DNA from: Entophlyctis helioformis
Lineage: Eukaryota; Chytridiomycota; Chytridiomycetes; Chytridiales; Chytriomycetaceae
NCBI GenBank assembly: GCA_025526915.1
Contig: JAHLKH010000071.1
Location: 57,270 to 121,269 of the forward strand
Direction: 5' to 3'
DNA length: 64,000 nt
Numbering within the stretch: the first letter of the stretch is position 1; every line of letters begins with the position of its first letter. Both the position numbers and the translations under genes were made by a program. The notes beneath the pieces were generated by a model. It saw only the letters and a program-made list of their open reading frames with translations. It did no database searches and had not been told where the DNA came from. This document shows positions 23,050 through 34,008 of this stretch, piece by piece.

Positions 23050-23799
23050 TGGTCATGTGATCGTCTCGTGGCTATTGCATGCTGGATGTGTGCTGGCCGG
23101 CTGGGCTCGCATCCGGCTTCTCACTGTGCGATATCGGTGATATCTACGCGCATTGGACAGAGTCCAGGTCGAGCGTGCTCTCAAGGGTGCATAATGAATG
23201 AGCGGTATTCATTCACATTGCATTCACGATCCATGCGGCATTCCTCGGCACTCGCTCTGCCATGCATTTCAACCCAATGCATTTGCGTTTCCAGACTGCA
23301 CAAGACGGCGTTGGGATCCACCGCCATCTAGCCCAATGGCAACCCAATGGCAGCCCAATGGCAACCAGATCCGGCCAGGCATTCAAAGGCATCGCCATCT
23401 TCCATGCATCCCGCATTCACCACCAGGCGGCCATTCTCAAACCAAACACGCCGGCAAGTGCCATCACGCTCAACCCTCCAATCTGACCTTGACATTCTAA
23501 CTGAAAATGCTCTGCAAGGTGAGGAGGACGTGACGGGAATGGGCGGCGCGAGGTTCGGCAGTAGTCGTGGCTGTTGCTGTTGCTGTTGCCGTTGCTGTTG
23601 CTGGTGGTGGTTGAGAGGCCAGGGCCGTGTCTTGAAATGTCTTGCCTTGCCTTGCTCCTGCTTTGGCTGGTCTTGCCCATGCAGCCGTGATGGTGATGCT
23701 GGCGCTGGCGTGCGTCGGGGCGGCACTCTGCGAGCGCTCTGGCCCTCCGCGCTTGGTGGCTCCATCATGCGCAAAGGCTGGCCGGGCGATGGCCAGAAA
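23050..23799. other. Left flank of the chromovirus, no gene supported
   Basis: Contains a CCAATGGCAACC-type short repeat (23333-23372) and a CTGTTG-rich tract (23571-23605). An ATG at 23690 opens a signal-peptide-like frame (MVMLALACVGAALC) that runs straight into the LTR. It may be the start of a gene interrupted by the element, but the rest cannot be shown. Confidence 0.4.
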
Positions 23800-24059
23800 T
23801 GTAGTACTGGGCCGCCAGACGGACTTGCCGGCTGGTCTCTCGGGTCAGTATGTGTGCACGCGAGGAAGGGCGGGCAGACGACTCTTCATTGGGAGGCAGC
23901 ACAGACCTGGTCTCTCGGGTCAGTATGTGTGCACGCGAGGAAGGGCGGGCAGACGACTGCAAGAACGGGGGAAACCAGAGCGGCCAGTGCGGCCCGACAA
24001 TGTCTGTCTGGTCACGTGGGTCACGTGGATCACGTGACCGCGACCGAGCATCCGTTACA
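23800..24059 (-). repeat. Chromovirus 3' LTR
   Basis: 260 bases, nearly identical to the 5' LTR; I see one C/T difference near 24010. It contains two copies of a ~52-base internal repeat (CTGGTCTCTCGGGTCAGTAT...) about 73 bases apart, and three CACGTG boxes 11 bases apart at 24014-24041. Confidence 0.93.
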
Positions 24060-24112
24060 CTCCCCCCAGCGTAGACAGCCACTTATAAGAAAGAAGAGTG
24101 GATGAACAGCGA

Positions 24113-27100
24113 CTAAGAGGATGCGGGGGCGTTGCACACACGAGAGGCAGAAGTGCGGGCAACAATGGACGCGTAGGACACAGGACGGGGAACCGTGCGC
24201 TCAGAGCGACGAGGTGGGGCGGGATGGTTGAGAGGGGGAAGAGAAGAGAGAGAGAAGGAAGGAGGAGAAGAGGGAGGAGGGAGAGGAGGGAAAGATGGAG
24301 AGAGAGAGGGAGACGCGGGTGCAGCAGGTGTGATCGGCTCGTCAGCCGGAGCAGGTGCCGCGGGCGTGGCTGCAGACGGAGCAGAGGCCACTGGTGCAGG
24401 AGCAGGCGCAGTGCGCTTGCGGCGGGAGGACTTGGATGCCTTGGGCTGCGTGGGAGCAGGCGCCGCGGCTGGAACAGGAGCAGCCGGTGCGGGGACAGCT
24501 GGAGCAGGCGCCGCGCGCGGGGGCTGAGCCGGTTTGGACGCCTTGCCTTTAGGCGCCTTGGACGGCCGAGCGTGGAATGCCTTGACGAGGTCCTGGGCCT
24601 TGCGCATGTCGGCGGCTGGGACCCATGTGTTGTCGTCGGCAGGATAACCGACCCACTTGACCAGATACTCGATCTTGCCGTGATAAGTGCGCGAGTCGAC
24701 GATCTGCTCGACCTCGTAGTTGTCCGACGTGCCGTCGTCGGCATGGTACTCGGGGTCAGGCCGGGAGGGCACATCCTTGCGGCCGGTGGGCGCAGACAGA
24801 GGGTCGACATACGGGCAGATCCGGTCAGCATGGAACACGTTGTGGACGCGGTGCAGCGAGGCAGGCAGCGCAAGCGTGTAGTTGAGGCCAGATTCACCAG
24901 AGTCCAGGCTGGTGATGGCAAAGGGCCAAGCCACTTGGCGGCCGTGAGCGGCGGGCGGTGCGAGTCCGCCGGCCAGGAGATGCCCTCAGCGTTGAGGAGC
25001 ACCATGTCGCCGACCTTGTACGCAGGGTGCGGCGGCGACGCTTGTTTGCCTGAACGGCCATAGCTGCCTGAGCTTTGCGCCGATTCAAAATGGCCGAGTC
25101 GCGGGCAGCGGCCATGTCCAGCAGCAGGTCGCGGGCCGCGGCAGACGGTGCCAGGGCCGGCTCAGACGGGAAGGACCGCGGGTGGCGGCCAAACGCCAGG
25201 AAGAAAGGTGCAAAGCCAGACGAAGCCGACGGCGCGCAGTTGAGGCCAAAGCAGGTGGGACCGAGCAGCAGCGGCCAGTCAGAGCCGTGGTAATCGGCCG
25301 CCTTGGCGAGCGCATCCTTGATGGTGCGGATGCTGCGTTCGGCCAAGCCGTCAGTCTGCTGGTGGCGAGCCGTGCTGAGGTTCTGCTTGATCCGGGCAGC
25401 GGTGCAGAGGCTCGACCAGAAGGCCGACAGCCAGCGGGCGTCGCGGTCCGAGACGATGTCGACTGGGAAGCCCTTGCCCGAGCAGACCCAGCGAGTCAGG
25501 AAGAGCTCGGCCAGCTCCTGGGCCGACGACGAGCGGCGGCACGGGAACGCGTCGCAGAGGCCGGACAGGCGATCGACCACAACCAGAGCAGCATCAAACG
25601 CATCGTCTTGTCCGCCCGCAGGCAGGAACATGACGTCCATGGCGACGCTCGAGAAGCAGTCGTCCGGGATCGCGAGTGGATGCAGCAGGCCGTCAGGCCG
25701 GTGATTGGGCGTGCGGTGGCGCTGGCACACGTCGCATGAGGCGACATAGGCAGCAATGTCCTCAGACATTCTGGGCCAGAAGTACCGGTTCGACAAGCGG
25801 CTGGTGGTCCGCTGACGTCCCTGGTGCGCACCAAAGGGAGAGTCGTGGTAGTGGGCGAGCAGATCCGCGCGCAGAGACTGCGGCACATACAAGCGGTTGC
25901 CTTTGTACCACCACGCACCATCCAAGCACTCCATGTGCACTACGACCTTGCGGTCGGCCGGCGTGGCTGACGACGGGTCAGCCTTCCAGCCAGGCAGTCT
26001 GGAGGCGAATGGGTCGGCCGGCAACGCCGCACGCACGTCTTTCGCCCAGTCAGAGTCAGTGCGCAGATTGGCAGCACGGATCGGGACAGGCGAGCGACAG
26101 TTTGTGCAGAGAGGGGCCTTTGAGGGATCGCGGGACAGCAGATCGGCCAGCGAGTTGAGCTCGCCAGGCACGTACTCGATGGATGTATCAAACTCCTGCA
26201 GAGACAGGACCCATCGAGCCTGCCGATCCGACAGGTGGGGCTGCGTGGCCAACCAGACCAGCGCCTTGTGGTCAGTGTGCGTGACAGAGCGCACACTGGA
26301 CAGCAGATGACGGAAACGCGAGAAGAACTCCACGATGGCGAGCAACTCGCGTTCGTGGGTTGGATAGTTCATCTCGGCTGGGCTAAGCTTACGTGACCAG
26401 CAGGCCACCAGCTTCTCGCCATCTGGGTGGATCTGCGACAGGTAGCCGGCAATGACGTAGTTGCTGGCATCAGTGTAGACATGCGTTTCCAGAGCCGGGT
26501 CAAAGAACCGCAGCTCAGTTGCCTTCAACACTGCCTGTCGCAGGTCTTCCACAGCCTGCTTTTGGGCAGGGCCCCACTCCCACTTGGCATTCTTGGCTAG
26601 CAGCTTGTATAGCGGCAAGCACATGGTGGCGTACGCCTTTGCAGGGTTCGGCCCACCAATGAATGACTTGAGCCATACCAGCTTACCTAGCCAAGTTGCC
26701 AGAGTGGATGTGTTTGAGATGTGGGGGCAGCTGCCATGTCCTGCAAGTGCTTTGGCGCAATGGAATAACCAGTGGGCGAGAGCACGTGACCACAGAACTC
26801 AATGTCCTGCTGCAGGATCATGCACTTGGACGGCTTAATGTACAATTGAGCCTCCAGTAGCAGCTTGAGAACAGTGCGTAGGTGTTCGATATGCTCCTTG
26901 TACGTTGCGCTGTAGATGTAGATGTCATCCATGTACACCGAGACGCACGTGCCCAGCAGCTCATTGAGCGTCGACTGGATGGCCTGTGTAAACACAGCCG
27001 GAGCATTGGTCAGCCCAAAGGGCATGACCGTGAACTCAAAGTGACCAAACTGGGTGGAGAACGCAGTTTTCCACTGGTCCTCCGCCTTAACACGAATGTT

Positions 27101-29712
27101 AAGGAAGCCCTCGCGGATGTCAAGCATCGAGCGGAAGGGTTTGTTTGCCAAGTTATCGCGGAGGGTCTCAATCTCCGGGATCGCACTGTGGAACTTCACC
27201 GAGATGTTGTTCAAGCCGCGGTAGTCGATGACCAACCGCAGCGAACCATCCTTCTTGCGGACAAAGAGCGTGCCGGCGCCCAAAGGCGATGACGAGCGGC
27301 GGATGTAACCTTTGGTGTACCACTCGTCCAGCTGCTTCTTGAGCGCTACGGATGCATCCTGGTTCAGTTTCTTGAGGCCACGACGCGGCGGCAGCTGCGC
27401 ATCCTTAATGAAAGGGATCGCGATCTCGAACTCCGAGTCGTGCGCACGGCCTTGCGGCGGGCAGCAGACCTCGTAGTACTCGATGAATGCCTTCTGCGTC
27501 TCCTCGTCCGGGCAGACTGGAAGGTAGGGGTACTTCTCCTTCAGCTCGTCCGGGGTGAGGCCGTTTGCAGCCGCGACGCGAAGGCGCGCATCGGCAGCTG
27601 CCTCACGGTCCTCGGGCAGGTCATCCACATAGACCAGCTCCGCGTACTCGTCAGGATGGGCGAGGATGTCCGACATGGTAACCACGATGTCAGAGTGCGG
27701 CCGGTTGTGGGAGGCAGCGGACGGCGGAGCGTCTTTGTGCTGCCAGATGTGGTGCACATCGGGGCGCGACTCGGTTGAGAAGCGGAAAACGCCGCGCCGG
27801 AAGTTGAACGACGCCTTCGCGGTTGTGCGCAGCCATGGCATGCCCAGGATGACATCATCCACACCATCGTAGACAAGGAACCGCACCTGGCTGACAGCAT
27901 TAGATCTGTCCGCGAGCGTGAGGTAGACCTCCGAATCTAGTCTCTGCAAGTTGCCGTTGGCAAACTCGAGAGTCACCGCCTGCCGGGTGAACGGCCGGGC
28001 AGCGGCGAGCAGGCCGTTGGCATCCAACCAACGGCGAGCTACCAGATTCGCGCTGCTGCCAGTGTCCACCAGGACACTGGCACTGCGATTGTCCAGGAAC
28101 ACCGGGAAGGTGCACCGGTGCTTGGTGATCGGAGTCACCGGGGCAAGGTGCCCCTCCTTCAGCCGCGACGGCGGCATAACAGGGCAAGCAGGATGAACGG
28201 GGAGCCCAGAGGGCATCTTTTTATTCGCAACGCCACCCAGAGGGTCACTCTTCTTCGTCTGCGTCGCTGTACTGCGTCCCGTCGTCTGAGAACGACGAGA
28301 CGGTTTCGAGCGACCGCGAGCCGGAGCCATTGCTGGTGCGCCGTCGTCACGGGCAGGGACCGATGGAGATTCGGTGTCAGCATTGGGCTTACGCACGGCT
28401 GCAGGCTTAGCCGCCGAAGCGTGCTTAGCCGCAGGAGCAGGAGGAGCCAAAGGGGGCGAGCGAACGTACCCGGGTGCCTTGGCCTTTGCCGCGATGCGCC
28501 CGACCTTAGAGTGGGGCGGGCGCTGGCTAGGCGATCGGCCAGCATGGTCGGCTGTCGCAGCAGGCGAGGCAGCCTTGCGCGTCTCCGACGCGCTGCTACT
28601 GCCGGAAGGCGCAGGAGTGGCCTTGGGCGATGAGGAGCTCCAAGAACGCGGCGACGCGGCGGCTGTCTTGCCAGAGCTGGGCGTCGACTTGGCGTCTTGG
28701 GCCTTGTGAGCGTTGGCGAGGGCAGTGGCAATTGCAATGTTACGCTCGTGTTCCTCCGCGCCTGAGTGTCGCTTGATGAACGCCTCGCGGAGGGCCGAGT
28801 AGGTCGTGAGCGAATCCCACGCCTCGGGCTTGTCCTTGATGCGCGTGCGGAGGAATGTGAGCATCTCCGCCTCCGTAAGCTGGGCGTCACCAAACAGCCG
28901 CTCGGCTGCATGTAGCCAATCCTGCGGGACACGGCCATGGCACTCAGTGGGCGCAAAGTCACGCTCCAGCTTCTGGCGAGCCTGGCCTCGGACTCGTTCC
29001 GGGGCACTGTGGCGCGACACGAGGTCCGCAAGGAAGTGGGCGAGCGTCGGGGGCGGATCGTCTGTCTTGAGCGACTTGAACCAGGCGGTGGCAAATACGC
29101 GGGCCTCGCCTGTGAGGAGCGTCAGGAGGGTTGCGCCAATGTCGCTCAGGGGGATCGCATCCACGCCGGTCGCCTTGCAGGCGCTCTTGTAGGCCATCTC
29201 AATGGCAAGGACAAATGGCTCAAGGCTCTCGCGAGTGGCGTTCCAGTTGACCGTCAGCTGCGAGCCCTTGACCATGACAAGGCCGTTGAACGGCGCCTGT
29301 CTGCCAAGCGACTCCGAGAACACCTTGGCCAAGTTTGGTGCACGGGCATCCACGACTGCTGGCAGGCGAGCATCCACCGAGGATCCAGACGCGGGGGCCG
29401 GACGCGAGTCCACCGAGGACCCAAGCGCCTGGACCGGATGCTCCGCAAGCAGGGTCGCCGTGGCTGAGGCCTGCGCCAACGCGGCATTTGCCGTTTTGGT
29501 GGCCTTGGCAACGGCATCCGAGAAGACCTGCTCCAGTGCAATCACGGATTCCGACGTGTTGGCGACGCTCTTCTGCAGGCCCCGTATGGCCTCTGAGTTG
29601 GCCTCGACGGAGTCAAAGAGTGCCACCAGGCGTTGATGGTGGAGCTGGGTGGCGCTGGAGTAGGCCTCAGCCTGCCTGGCGGCAGTGTCGCGGTCGGCCT
29701 GCAGCTGCAGCC
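24113..29712 (-). pseudogene. Chromovirus gag-pol polyprotein, main part (frameshifted)
   Basis: Read from 29712 leftwards: Gag domain (WNATRESLEPFVLAIE, HGRVPQDWLHAAERLFG), aspartic protease (VLVDTGSSANLVARRW), reverse transcriptase (VIDYRGLNN, FGLTNAPAVF, catalytic YMDD), RNase H (HVYTDASNYVIAGYLSQ), integrase zinc finger (HYHDSPFGAHQG then CDVCQRH) and a DDE core (AMDVMFL, SDRDARW, then GLAERSIRTIKDAL). It ends with a chromodomain (YEVEQIVDSRTYHGKIEYLV). The frame breaks near 26725, 25030 and 24925, each as if one base were missing, twice in a run of G or C. As given it cannot make an intact polyprotein. Confidence 0.9.
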
Positions 29713-29839
29713 TGTTGAATGTTGCCGTTGGTTCTGCGACTGGCTTGCGAGACAGTATTTTCTTGTTGTATTAAAACAAATTTCCAATCCAAATTCCACT
29801 TTCATCATCCACTGCAACAACCAATCTGCTCCCGCAACA
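29713..29839 (-). repeat. Copia 3' LTR
   Basis: 127-base direct terminal repeat with 5-base inverted ends TGTTG/CAACA. It contains an AT-rich core (TTGTATTAAAACAAATTTCC) that may hold transcription start or polyadenylation signals. Confidence 0.95.
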
Positions 29840-29865
29840 CTCCCCTTCAGATGCCGTTGTTGCCT

Positions 29866-32800
29866 CTAGTTCAGCACCATCCCCAGACTTCCAGCGTGCT
29901 GATTGAATGTATCCTTCGCCAACGGCTTCGTCATGATGTCTGCGACATTGTCCTCGGTCGCCACGTGTACCACCTTCGCCACACCCGACTTGACCACCTC
30001 ACGCACATACAGATTTCGGATGTCGATGTGTTTGGACGACTTCAGCCGGAGCATTCCCTTTGTGTTGGTCACGCAGCTGGAGTTGTCGTTGCGCAGTATC
30101 GTCGAGCCATCCTGCTTGAAGCCCAGCCATTCCAGCATGCGCCGCAACCACACCAGCTCCCTACACGCATCCGACACGGCCACCGTCTCTGCTTCGTATG
30201 TGGACAGTGACACGCACTTCTGCTTGGCGCTCTTCCAGCTCACACAGCTCCGACCCACATAGAATGTCCATCCAGACGTCGACTTGCGATCCGCCAGGTC
30301 TCCAGCGAAATCCGCGTCGGCAAACCCAGACAGCTCGACCGAGTCTCCGCTGAAGACAAAGAAGGCGTCCTTGACGCCCTTCAGGTACCGGAGGATTCGC
30401 TTGATGTGCGTCCAGAGATGCTCCGTAGGCTCCGACACATGCCGCGAGACGATTCCAACCGCGGCTGAGATCTCTGGGTGCGTGGTCCTGGCCAGATGTG
30501 ACAGCATGCCAATCACCTCGCGTACCGGCTGCGATGTCTTGGGTCCACCAAACTCCAGAGTAGACGTCGGCATCGGCGTACCGACAGGCTTGCAGTCCTG
30601 CATACCCACGCGAGCCAGCATCTTCTCGATGGCCTTGGTATTGGAGACGTGGTAGTTGCCCGTGGCCTCGTCGCGATCGATCTTCATGCCCAGGAACGAC
30701 TGGGCCTCGCCGAGATCCTTCATGGCAAACCGCGACTCGAGACCTTCCTTGAGCTGAGCAAACATCTTGTTGTTGGCCGTCAGCACCAGGAGATCATCGA
30801 CGTACAGGACCACGATCACAAACGCCTTGTCCTGGCGCTTGATGTAGCAGCACGCGTCCACCATGTCGCTGCAGGCGTATCCCATCTCGTCCATGGCGGT
30901 GTGAAACTTCTCGTTCCAGGCAAGTGGCGCTTGGCGGAGACCGTACAGACTCTTGATCAACCGCCACACGCGACCTGTGCCGTCATTGAAGCCCATCGGC
31001 TGCTGAGTGTAGACCTCCTCCTTGAGATCGCCGTGCAGGAACGCGGTCTTGACGTCAAACTGTCGCAACCGCAGACCGAGGATTGCCGCGAGGGCCAGCA
31101 CAACGCGCACCGTCGTGTAGCTCGTCACCGGTGCAGCAACCTCTACATCGTCTTCCTGCTGGTCGCCGCGAGCAACCAGGCGAGCCTTGAGACGTCCATC
31201 GGCCTTCTCCGTGAAGATCCACATGAGGTCAATGACCGGCGTACCGTCTGTCGGGCGATCCACCAGCATGAACACGCCGTTCTCCACGATCGAGTCCCAC
31301 TCTTCCTGAACAGGGCCGCCCCAGCGTTTGCGACTCTCGGCAGTGCCCATGGCATCCTGCCAGTAGACCCGTCCATTGGTCACCACGAGCGCCTTGGCAT
31401 CCACCCAGTAGAGCAGACCGTCCTCATCCTGCCGCAGCACCCTGCGCGTCATCTCCGTCTTGCCCATGAGCTGCAGCGTCAGTGCCGTGGGTGCGTTTTG
31501 CGGCGGCCGTCTGCTGCCTGCTGCTCTGGCGGCTGGCGTTGGTGGTGCAGTGTCGGCTTCCCAGTTTGTCCGACGGCTGACTTGTCGGAAGTTGTTGGTG
31601 TATGTCAGCCGATCTGGAGCATTCGCGGCGATTCGGTCACGGAGTCGCTCTGCAAAGCCATCTGGATTCTTCGCTGCCTCTCCAGCCAGAAACCCCTCAG
31701 CAGCCTCGTCTCTTGCAACCAGCCTGCCGAAGAATTCGCGAAGATGGGGGCTGTTGCCCACAGCCTGCTGTTCCGGCCTGGCCGGTGTGACGTCCATTTG
31801 CTGCTGGGGCTGATGCTCGGCGATGTGGTGCGGTGGTGGCGGTGTCACGTTTCCAGGTTGCTGCTCCCCTTGGTGCGGCTCCCCTTGGTGCGGCTCCCCT
31901 TGGTGCTGCTCCCCTTGGTGCGGCTCCCCTTGGTGCGGCTCCCCTCGGTGCGGCTCCCCTTGGTGCGGCTCCCCTTGTGGCGGCACTGCGGCACCAGGCC
32001 CGGCCGGCTGGTAGCCACCAGCCAGGCGATCCCCACCATCGTCGTCATCCCCATCATTGTCGTCATCCCCATCATCGTCGTCGCCCTCCAGATCGTCGTC
32101 GCCCTCCAGATCATCATCGCCCTCCAGATCATCATCGCCCTCCAGATCATCGTCCTCATCGTCATCCGCCACCGCCTCTGCCTCCAGTTCCGCCTCCAGG
32201 GCAGCGCGCTCCTCGTCGTCCGCAATCCAGAAGTCATCCTGAGCAGCGGCGGCAATCTCCCCTTGCGCGCGCACAGGAGGCCGGGACCAGGTAGGCGCAT
32301 CCTTGTCATCTTTAGCGGCAAACGGCGTGGTGAGCGACTCGTCGAACCGCACACTGCGCGAGACGATCACGCGACGGGCCTCGAGGTCGTACAGGCGGTA
32401 ACCCTTTGTGCCGTTCTCGTATCCCAGGAAGATGCACTCGCGGCCGATGGCACCCGCCTTGTTCTGCGAGTGCTGAGCGACACGGTTGATGGCATACGCC
32501 GCGCACCCAAAGGCGCGGAAGTAGTGAATCCAGGGCTTGGCACCCGTCCACACCTCGAATGGCGACCGGTCGTCCAGCGCCGCGTGGGGCAGGCGGTTCT
32601 GCACATGCACCACTGTCTGAACAGCCTCAGGCCACCACCGAGCCGCCACAGAGCGATCCAGCATCACAGCACGGACTGACTCCATGATCACGCCAATCTT
32701 ACGCTCCGCGATGCCGTTCTGGGCCGACACGCCAGGCACTGTCGTTTGATGCTTCATGCCCGTCTTGCGCATGTACTTGCCGAGACGACCGTGCACAAAC

Positions 32801-34008
32801 TCTTGGGCATTGTCCGAGCGCAGCGTTCTGACCTTCTTGCCAATCTGCGTGTGGAGGAACCGACAGTACGCGATGACATGCTTGGCCGATTCAGACTTGC
32901 GCCGATGACAGACGACATGCGAGTAGCGCGAGAATCCATCGACCATAACGGTAAAGTACCGCTTGCGTCCGTATCCCTCAGTACGGAATGGTCCGAACGT
33001 GTCGATGTGCAGGACCTCTCCGGCCCGCTTTGCGCTCGTCTCGCTGTGCTTGGGCATGGGTGCCGACTTTGCCTTGGCCAGGCTGCACGCGCGGCATAGC
33101 GACGAGCCCTTGGTAGCAGAGTGCTCCTTGACCATGGTGACACCACACGTGTGGTCTGTCACAATCGCCATGCGTGCCTCGCCCGGGTGGCACAGCCGCT
33201 GGTGTAGAATCGACTCCGACACGCGCTCGTTGGCATCCTGCACCGCCAGTGCAGTCTGCATGGGGAAGTTGAACCCCATCTCCTCAGGCGGCGGCGCCAT
33301 CATGACAAACGCCTTGCCGACGACCTTGGGCGTGAACTGGTACAGGTTGTTCACCAGCTTGGTTGCCACGAGTCGCACGCCGTCCTTGGAGATCACAGCG
33401 CCGTCGTCCTTGAAGACAACATCAAAGCCCAACTTGGTCAGGTCGTGCACCGCGATCAGCGTTGTGCCCAGGGATGGGACACAGAGCACGTCGACCAAAT
33501 GAACATCTGACTCGAGACCCTCCACAATGTCATGCAGCGCCAGAACGCCAGACCCCGTCACCTCCAGGTGATGATTGCCAGCACCACACACGATCCCACG
33601 CCGCGGCGTAAAGTCGCTGAGCACCGAAGCGCGCGTGACATAAGTCTGTGTTGCACCGCAGTCCAGCACGATCGCGTTGCTGTCGAGGCTGTGAGCAGCT
33701 GCGAGTGCCGTGTGTGCTGCAACTGCCCGAGCAATGTCTGGGTCGACCTGCGGCTGCTTCTTGCGCGGCTCAGTGCCCATACACTTCCACGGCGACTGTT
33801 TTGCTGGACGAGTCGGGTAGGCTGATCCGGCTTCATTCGGTGCAAAGTTGACGCTTCTGTTGCTGCTGCCGCCCCGGCTGCTGCCGCCCCTGCCACGACC
33901 GCGTCCACCGCCTCTGCTGTGCCAGTGACCACGGTTGCCATACCAAGGCCCCTGCGGCTTCTTGCACGCCCACTGCTTGTGGCCACGCCCCCCACAGTTG
34001 TAGCACAC
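29866..34008 (-). CDS. Copia Pol: zinc knuckle, protease, integrase, RT, RNase H
   Basis: A 1380-codon open frame without internal breaks. It starts in a CCHC zinc knuckle (CYNCGGRGHKQWAC), which normally ends Gag. Then come protease (IVLDCGATQTYV), integrase (MVDGFSRYSHV, LRSDNAQEF, NGIAERKIGVIMES), an Asp/Glu and Gly/Glu/Pro/His repeat linker, reverse transcriptase (FDVKTAFLHGDL, YGLRQAPLAW, active-site YVDD) and RNase H (GFADADFAGDLADRKSTSGW), ending at GMVLN. Residues 600-700 include DLEGDDDLEGDD and GEPHQGEPH repeats. It has no ATG of its own and depends on a frame change from gag just upstream. Confidence 0.95.
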   Translation of the reverse strand: MCYNCGGRGHKQWACKKPQGPWYGNRGHWHSRGGGRGRGRGGSSRGGSSNRSVNFAPNEAGSAYPTRPAKQSPWKCMGTEPRKKQPQVDPDIARAVAAHTALAAAHSLDSNAIVLDCGATQTYVTRASVLSDFTPRRGIVCGAGNHHLEVTGSGVLALHDIVEGLESDVHLVDVLCVPSLGTTLIAVHDLTKLGFDVVFKDDGAVISKDGVRLVATKLVNNLYQFTPKVVGKAFVMMAPPPEEMGFNFPMQTALAVQDANERVSESILHQRLCHPGEARMAIVTDHTCGVTMVKEHSATKGSSLCRACSLAKAKSAPMPKHSETSAKRAGEVLHIDTFGPFRTEGYGRKRYFTVMVDGFSRYSHVVCHRRKSESAKHVIAYCRFLHTQIGKKVRTLRSDNAQEFVHGRLGKYMRKTGMKHQTTVPGVSAQNGIAERKIGVIMESVRAVMLDRSVAARWWPEAVQTVVHVQNRLPHAALDDRSPFEVWTGAKPWIHYFRAFGCAAYAINRVAQHSQNKAGAIGRECIFLGYENGTKGYRLYDLEARRVIVSRSVRFDESLTTPFAAKDDKDAPTWSRPPVRAQGEIAAAAQDDFWIADDEERAALEAELEAEAVADDDEDDDLEGDDDLEGDDDLEGDDDLEGDDDDGDDDNDGDDDDGGDRLAGGYQPAGPGAAVPPQGEPHQGEPHRGEPHQGEPHQGEQHQGEPHQGEPHQGEQQPGNVTPPPPHHIAEHQPQQQMDVTPARPEQQAVGNSPHLREFFGRLVARDEAAEGFLAGEAAKNPDGFAERLRDRIAANAPDRLTYTNNFRQVSRRTNWEADTAPPTPAARAAGSRRPPQNAPTALTLQLMGKTEMTRRVLRQDEDGLLYWVDAKALVVTNGRVYWQDAMGTAESRKRWGGPVQEEWDSIVENGVFMLVDRPTDGTPVIDLMWIFTEKADGRLKARLVARGDQQEDDVEVAAPVTSYTTVRVVLALAAILGLRLRQFDVKTAFLHGDLKEEVYTQQPMGFNDGTGRVWRLIKSLYGLRQAPLAWNEKFHTAMDEMGYACSDMVDACCYIKRQDKAFVIVVLYVDDLLVLTANNKMFAQLKEGLESRFAMKDLGEAQSFLGMKIDRDEATGNYHVSNTKAIEKMLARVGMQDCKPVGTPMPTSTLEFGGPKTSQPVREVIGMLSHLARTTHPEISAAVGIVSRHVSEPTEHLWTHIKRILRYLKGVKDAFFVFSGDSVELSGFADADFAGDLADRKSTSGWTFYVGRSCVSWKSAKQKCVSLSTYEAETVAVSDACRELVWLRRMLEWLGFKQDGSTILRNDNSSCVTNTKGMLRLKSSKHIDIRNLYVREVVKSGVAKVVHVATEDNVADIMTKPLAKDTFNQHAGSLGMVLN

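Noticed and set aside
30649..32679. 676-codon open frame antisense to copia pol
   Set aside because: The opposite strand encodes a complete, conserved copia polyprotein over the same bases.
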